Part shown: in pieces, positions 61,814-64,000 of the stretch
Layout: each line of letters starts with the position of its first letter
Numbering within the stretch: the stretch's first letter is position 1
NCBI GenBank assembly: GCA_002305545.1
Contig: DBRG01000021.1
Span: 108,211-172,210 of the forward strand
From: Bacteroidales bacterium UBA1374
Lineage (GTDB): Bacteria; Bacteroidota; Bacteroidia; Bacteroidales; UBA932
Length of the DNA stretch: 64,000 nucleotides
Direction of reading: 5' to 3'
Notes under the pieces: generated by a model
Databases searched by the model: none
What the model saw: only the letters and a program-made list of their open reading frames with translations
What the model was told of the DNA's origin: nothing
Translations under genes and position numbers: made by a program

Positions 61814-64000
61814 ATGAGGAAGGTTATAATATCCCTATTTGCATTGGTGTTCATCTATTCCTTCACACCACAGGATGTCCCAAATACTTTTACAGATCCC
61901 CGGGATGGCAAAAAGTACAAAACAGTAACCATAGGTTCGCAGGTATGGATGGCAGAGAACCTGGCGTATCTGCCCTATGTAGTGGGTCCGGGAACAGGTT
62001 CTGCTACAGAACCCTATTACTATGTTTACGGCTATGACGGCGCAGATGTAGTTGCAGCCAAAGCCACATTCACCTATGCAACCTTCGGTGTCCTCTATAA
62101 CTGGAAGGCGGCACTGTCTGCTTGCCCTCCGGGTTGGCATTTACCCAGTGATGCAGAGTGGACACAGTTGGAAAATTACCTGGCCGACAATGGACATAAT
62201 TACGATGGGACCACCGGTGGGGGCATAAACAAAATTGCTAAATCTCTGGCGAGTACAAGCGGCTGGAACTCTTATTCCGAAACAGGAAGTGTGGGCAATA
62301 CCGATTATCCTGCATACAGGAACAAATCCGGTTTTACCGCTCTTCCGGGAGGCTACCGTTACTACGGTGGTACATTCAGCAGCATTGGCAGCATCGATAA
62401 CTGGTGGAGTTCTATGGAGAGCAGTACAAATAGCGCCTGGCTCCGGTACCTGTACTACAATGACAGCGGCGTAGTCAGGACCAGAGACGCCAAGGAATCC
62501 GGGTTTTCTGTTCGTTGTGTCCGGGATAATAATCTATTCGCTGTTACCACAGGTCAGGTAGCCGACATTACTACCACAACTGCCACCTGTTCAGGGACTG
62601 TGACTTCAGAGGGTGGATCATCAGTAACAGCTCGCGGTGTCTGCTGGAGCACTTCGCCGAATCCCACGACATCAAATTCTAAGACAACAAACGGTACTGT
62701 CCTGGGAACTTTTACTAGTAATATCAACGGTCTTTCTCCCAATACTATTTACTATGTCAGGGCTTATGCAAGAACTGAACAAGAGACAGCCTACGGGGAA
62801 CAGAAATCTTTTAGAACTACCCCACGCTCAAATCCAAGCCCAAGCCAGGGAATGGTAGGCAATGCCTTTACAGATCCCCGAGATGGCAAAGTATACAAAA
62901 CAGTAAAAATTGGCAACCAGACCTGGATGGCGGAGAACCTGGCTTATCTTCCCAATGTAGTAGGTCCGGGAACAGGCTCAGAAGACACAGACCATGAAAC
63001 AGATCCATATTATTACGTTTACGATTACTACGGTACAAACGTAGCGGAAGCTAAAGCCACGGCCGATTACCAAACCTATGGGGTCCTCTATAGCTGGTAT
63101 GCGGCAAAGACAGCCTGTCCTAAAGGTTGGCATTTACCTAGTGATAATGAGTGGGGACAACTGGAAACATATTTAGCTAACAATAACCATAATTATGATG
63201 GTTCTCCAAGTGGAGATGATGATATAGCTAAAATTGCCAAATCCATGGCAAGTGCTACTGGTTGGAATTATGCAGACAAAGAAGGAGCACCCGGCAATAC
63301 CGATTATCCCGAATACATAAACAAGTCCGGGTTCTCTGCCCTTCCGGGTGGTAGCCGCTCTCTCAGTGGTTCCTTTTACGGAGGTGGTGGCTTCAGCTAC
63401 TGGTGGAGTTCTTTGGTGAGCGGTTCGAATAGCACCTTGTACCGGAGCCTATCCTACAATCAAAGCAAAATCAACAGGAGCTTCAATAGCCTAAGAGATA
63501 ACGGATTTTCTGTTCGTTGTGTGAAAAGTGTTACTCTACCTAAAGTTACCATAGGTCAGCTAACCAACATTTCAACCACTACTGCAACCTTTTCAGCGAA
63601 TGTGGCTTCAGATGATGAATCATCAATAACAGCCCGCGGTGTCTGCTGGAGCACTTCGCCGTATCCCACGACATCAGATTTCAAGACAATAAACGGTACT
63701 GGATCTGGAACTTATACAAGCAATATCGCCGGTCTTTCTCCCAATACCACTTACTATGTCAGGGCTTATGCAAGAAACGCACAAGGAACAGTCTACGGGG
63801 AGCTGATGAAATCTTTTAGAACGAGTCCAAGCCCAAACCCAAGCCCGGGAATGGTAGGCAACACCTTTACCGATCCCAGGGATGGCAAAGTGTACAAAAC
63901 AGTGACCATTGGCGAGCAGACCTGGATGGCAGAAAACCTGGCGTATCTGCCCAGTGTAGAAAGTCCGTTGAAAGAATCTTATACCACTCCTTATTACTAT
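61814..64000 (+). CDS. Multi-repeat exported FISUMP protein with Fn3-like linkers (3' end missing)
   Basis: A frame of 729 codons from the ATG at 61814 stays open to the window edge. It starts with a signal peptide (MRKVIISLFALVFIYSFT). Then come repeated modules: each begins with FTDPRDGK and WMAENLAYLP, has CPPGWHLPSDAEW or CPKGWHLPSDNEW, and ends with GFSVRCV. This is the Fibrobacter succinogenes major paralogous domain (FISUMP). A Fn3-like linker with ARGVCWSTSP and GLSPNTTYYVRAYA joins one module to the next. Modules start at residues about 24, 350 and 683; the third is cut by the edge. These are secreted or surface proteins, related in fold to sulfatase-modifying (FGE-like) domains; function unknown. 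Confidence 0.88.
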   Translation, partial: MRKVIISLFALVFIYSFTPQDVPNTFTDPRDGKKYKTVTIGSQVWMAENLAYLPYVVGPGTGSATEPYYYVYGYDGADVVAAKATFTYATFGVLYNWKAALSACPPGWHLPSDAEWTQLENYLADNGHNYDGTTGGGINKIAKSLASTSGWNSYSETGSVGNTDYPAYRNKSGFTALPGGYRYYGGTFSSIGSIDNWWSSMESSTNSAWLRYLYYNDSGVVRTRDAKESGFSVRCVRDNNLFAVTTGQVADITTTTATCSGTVTSEGGSSVTARGVCWSTSPNPTTSNSKTTNGTVLGTFTSNINGLSPNTIYYVRAYARTEQETAYGEQKSFRTTPRSNPSPSQGMVGNAFTDPRDGKVYKTVKIGNQTWMAENLAYLPNVVGPGTGSEDTDHETDPYYYVYDYYGTNVAEAKATADYQTYGVLYSWYAAKTACPKGWHLPSDNEWGQLETYLANNNHNYDGSPSGDDDIAKIAKSMASATGWNYADKEGAPGNTDYPEYINKSGFSALPGGSRSLSGSFYGGGGFSYWWSSLVSGSNSTLYRSLSYNQSKINRSFNSLRDNGFSVRCVKSVTLPKVTIGQLTNISTTTATFSANVASDDESSITARGVCWSTSPYPTTSDFKTINGTGSGTYTSNIAGLSPNTTYYVRAYARNAQGTVYGELMKSFRTSPSPNPSPGMVGNTFTDPRDGKVYKTVTIGEQTWMAENLAYLPSVESPLKESYTTPYYY
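61883..64000 (+). repeat. Tandem module repeats of about 1 kb in the FISUMP gene
   Basis: Repeat units begin at 61883, 62861 and 63860 (lengths 978 and 999 bp). Linker parts are close to identical in DNA, for example the stretch coding ARGVCWSTSP at about 62631 and 63630, while the module bodies differ. This fits recombination or gene conversion between units. Confidence 0.8.

Noticed and set aside
1..64000. CRISPR arrays, insertion sequences, integrases, rRNA genes
   Set aside because: None seen: no regular direct repeats with spacers, no transposase or recombinase motifs, no rRNA sequence.

Overview
The window looks like part of a chromosome from an anaerobic, amino-acid-degrading member of the Bacteroidota (probably Bacteroidales or a close relative). 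The signs are a TonB receptor followed by a DUF4249 lipoprotein, golvesin-type and FISUMP-type surface proteins, GIN-domain (DUF2807) proteins, a TlpA/DUF4369 lipoprotein, and many TAnnTTTG promoter boxes of the type known in this phylum. Genes are tightly packed, often with 1-35 bp overlaps, and little DNA is non-coding.

Layout. 1-2506 (minus): a SpoIID/LytB-domain protein running off the left edge and a two-domain glycosyltransferase. 2588-8959 (plus): an outer-membrane module of a small exported protein, a TonB-dependent receptor, a DUF4249 lipoprotein and an MG2-domain exported protein. 8966-14413 (minus): a tripartite RND efflux pump. 14483-15064 (plus): queH. 15042-28528 (minus): an 11-12 gene lysine fermentation operon (CoA transferase A, class III aminotransferase, kce, kdd, kamA, kamB, kamC, kamD, kamE, CoA transferase B, thiolase, and probably an acyl-CoA ligase). 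28628-34549: a cation/proton antiporter, queA, a small HTH regulator with an array of TTACAwwTGTAA sites, pyrD and a serine hydrolase. 34544-39507 (minus): a run with DUF3810, an ECF sigma factor, a probable anti-sigma protein, two DUF2807 proteins and an M19 dipeptidase. 39551-44756 (plus): an amidase/golvesin protein and HtpG. 44790-55120: a tungsten or molybdenum enzyme island (aldehyde:ferredoxin oxidoreductase, ThiF/ThiS-type sulfur carrier pair, a duplicated-domain lipoprotein, WtpABC transporter, moeA, moaA, moaC, MOSC-MogA fusion). 55167-60986 (plus): a TlpA-like lipoprotein, an M28-PDZ peptidase, an unrecognised membrane protein and a P-type Ca2+-ATPase. 61020-64000: tRNA-Arg(UCU), a repeat-containing gap and the start of a FISUMP repeat protein running off the right edge.

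How the genes fit together. The lysine operon encodes lysine to beta-lysine (KamA), to 3,5-diaminohexanoate (KamDE), to 5-amino-3-oxohexanoate (Kdd), to 3-aminobutyryl-CoA plus acetoacetate (Kce). No gene resembling the usual ammonia lyase Kal was noticed. A class III aminotransferase sits next to kce, where an acyl-CoA beta-transaminase (the Kat idea known from a Cloacamonas-type metagenome) would make acetoacetyl-CoA directly. The CoA transferase and thiolase in the same operon would then take both C4 units to acetyl-CoA without a butyrate branch. The tungsten island supplies an aldehyde:ferredoxin oxidoreductase, its metal import and its pterin cofactor, a usual partner of amino-acid fermentation.

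The most interesting points are the transaminase version of lysine fermentation, the two conserved but unexplained ATPase genes kamB and kamC within it, the duplicated lipoprotein and shortened MoaA of the tungsten island, and the exactly 24-bp-spaced operator array at the small HTH gene. I did not see a clearly new defence or mobile system. All functional calls come from reading motifs and context; no database search was possible.
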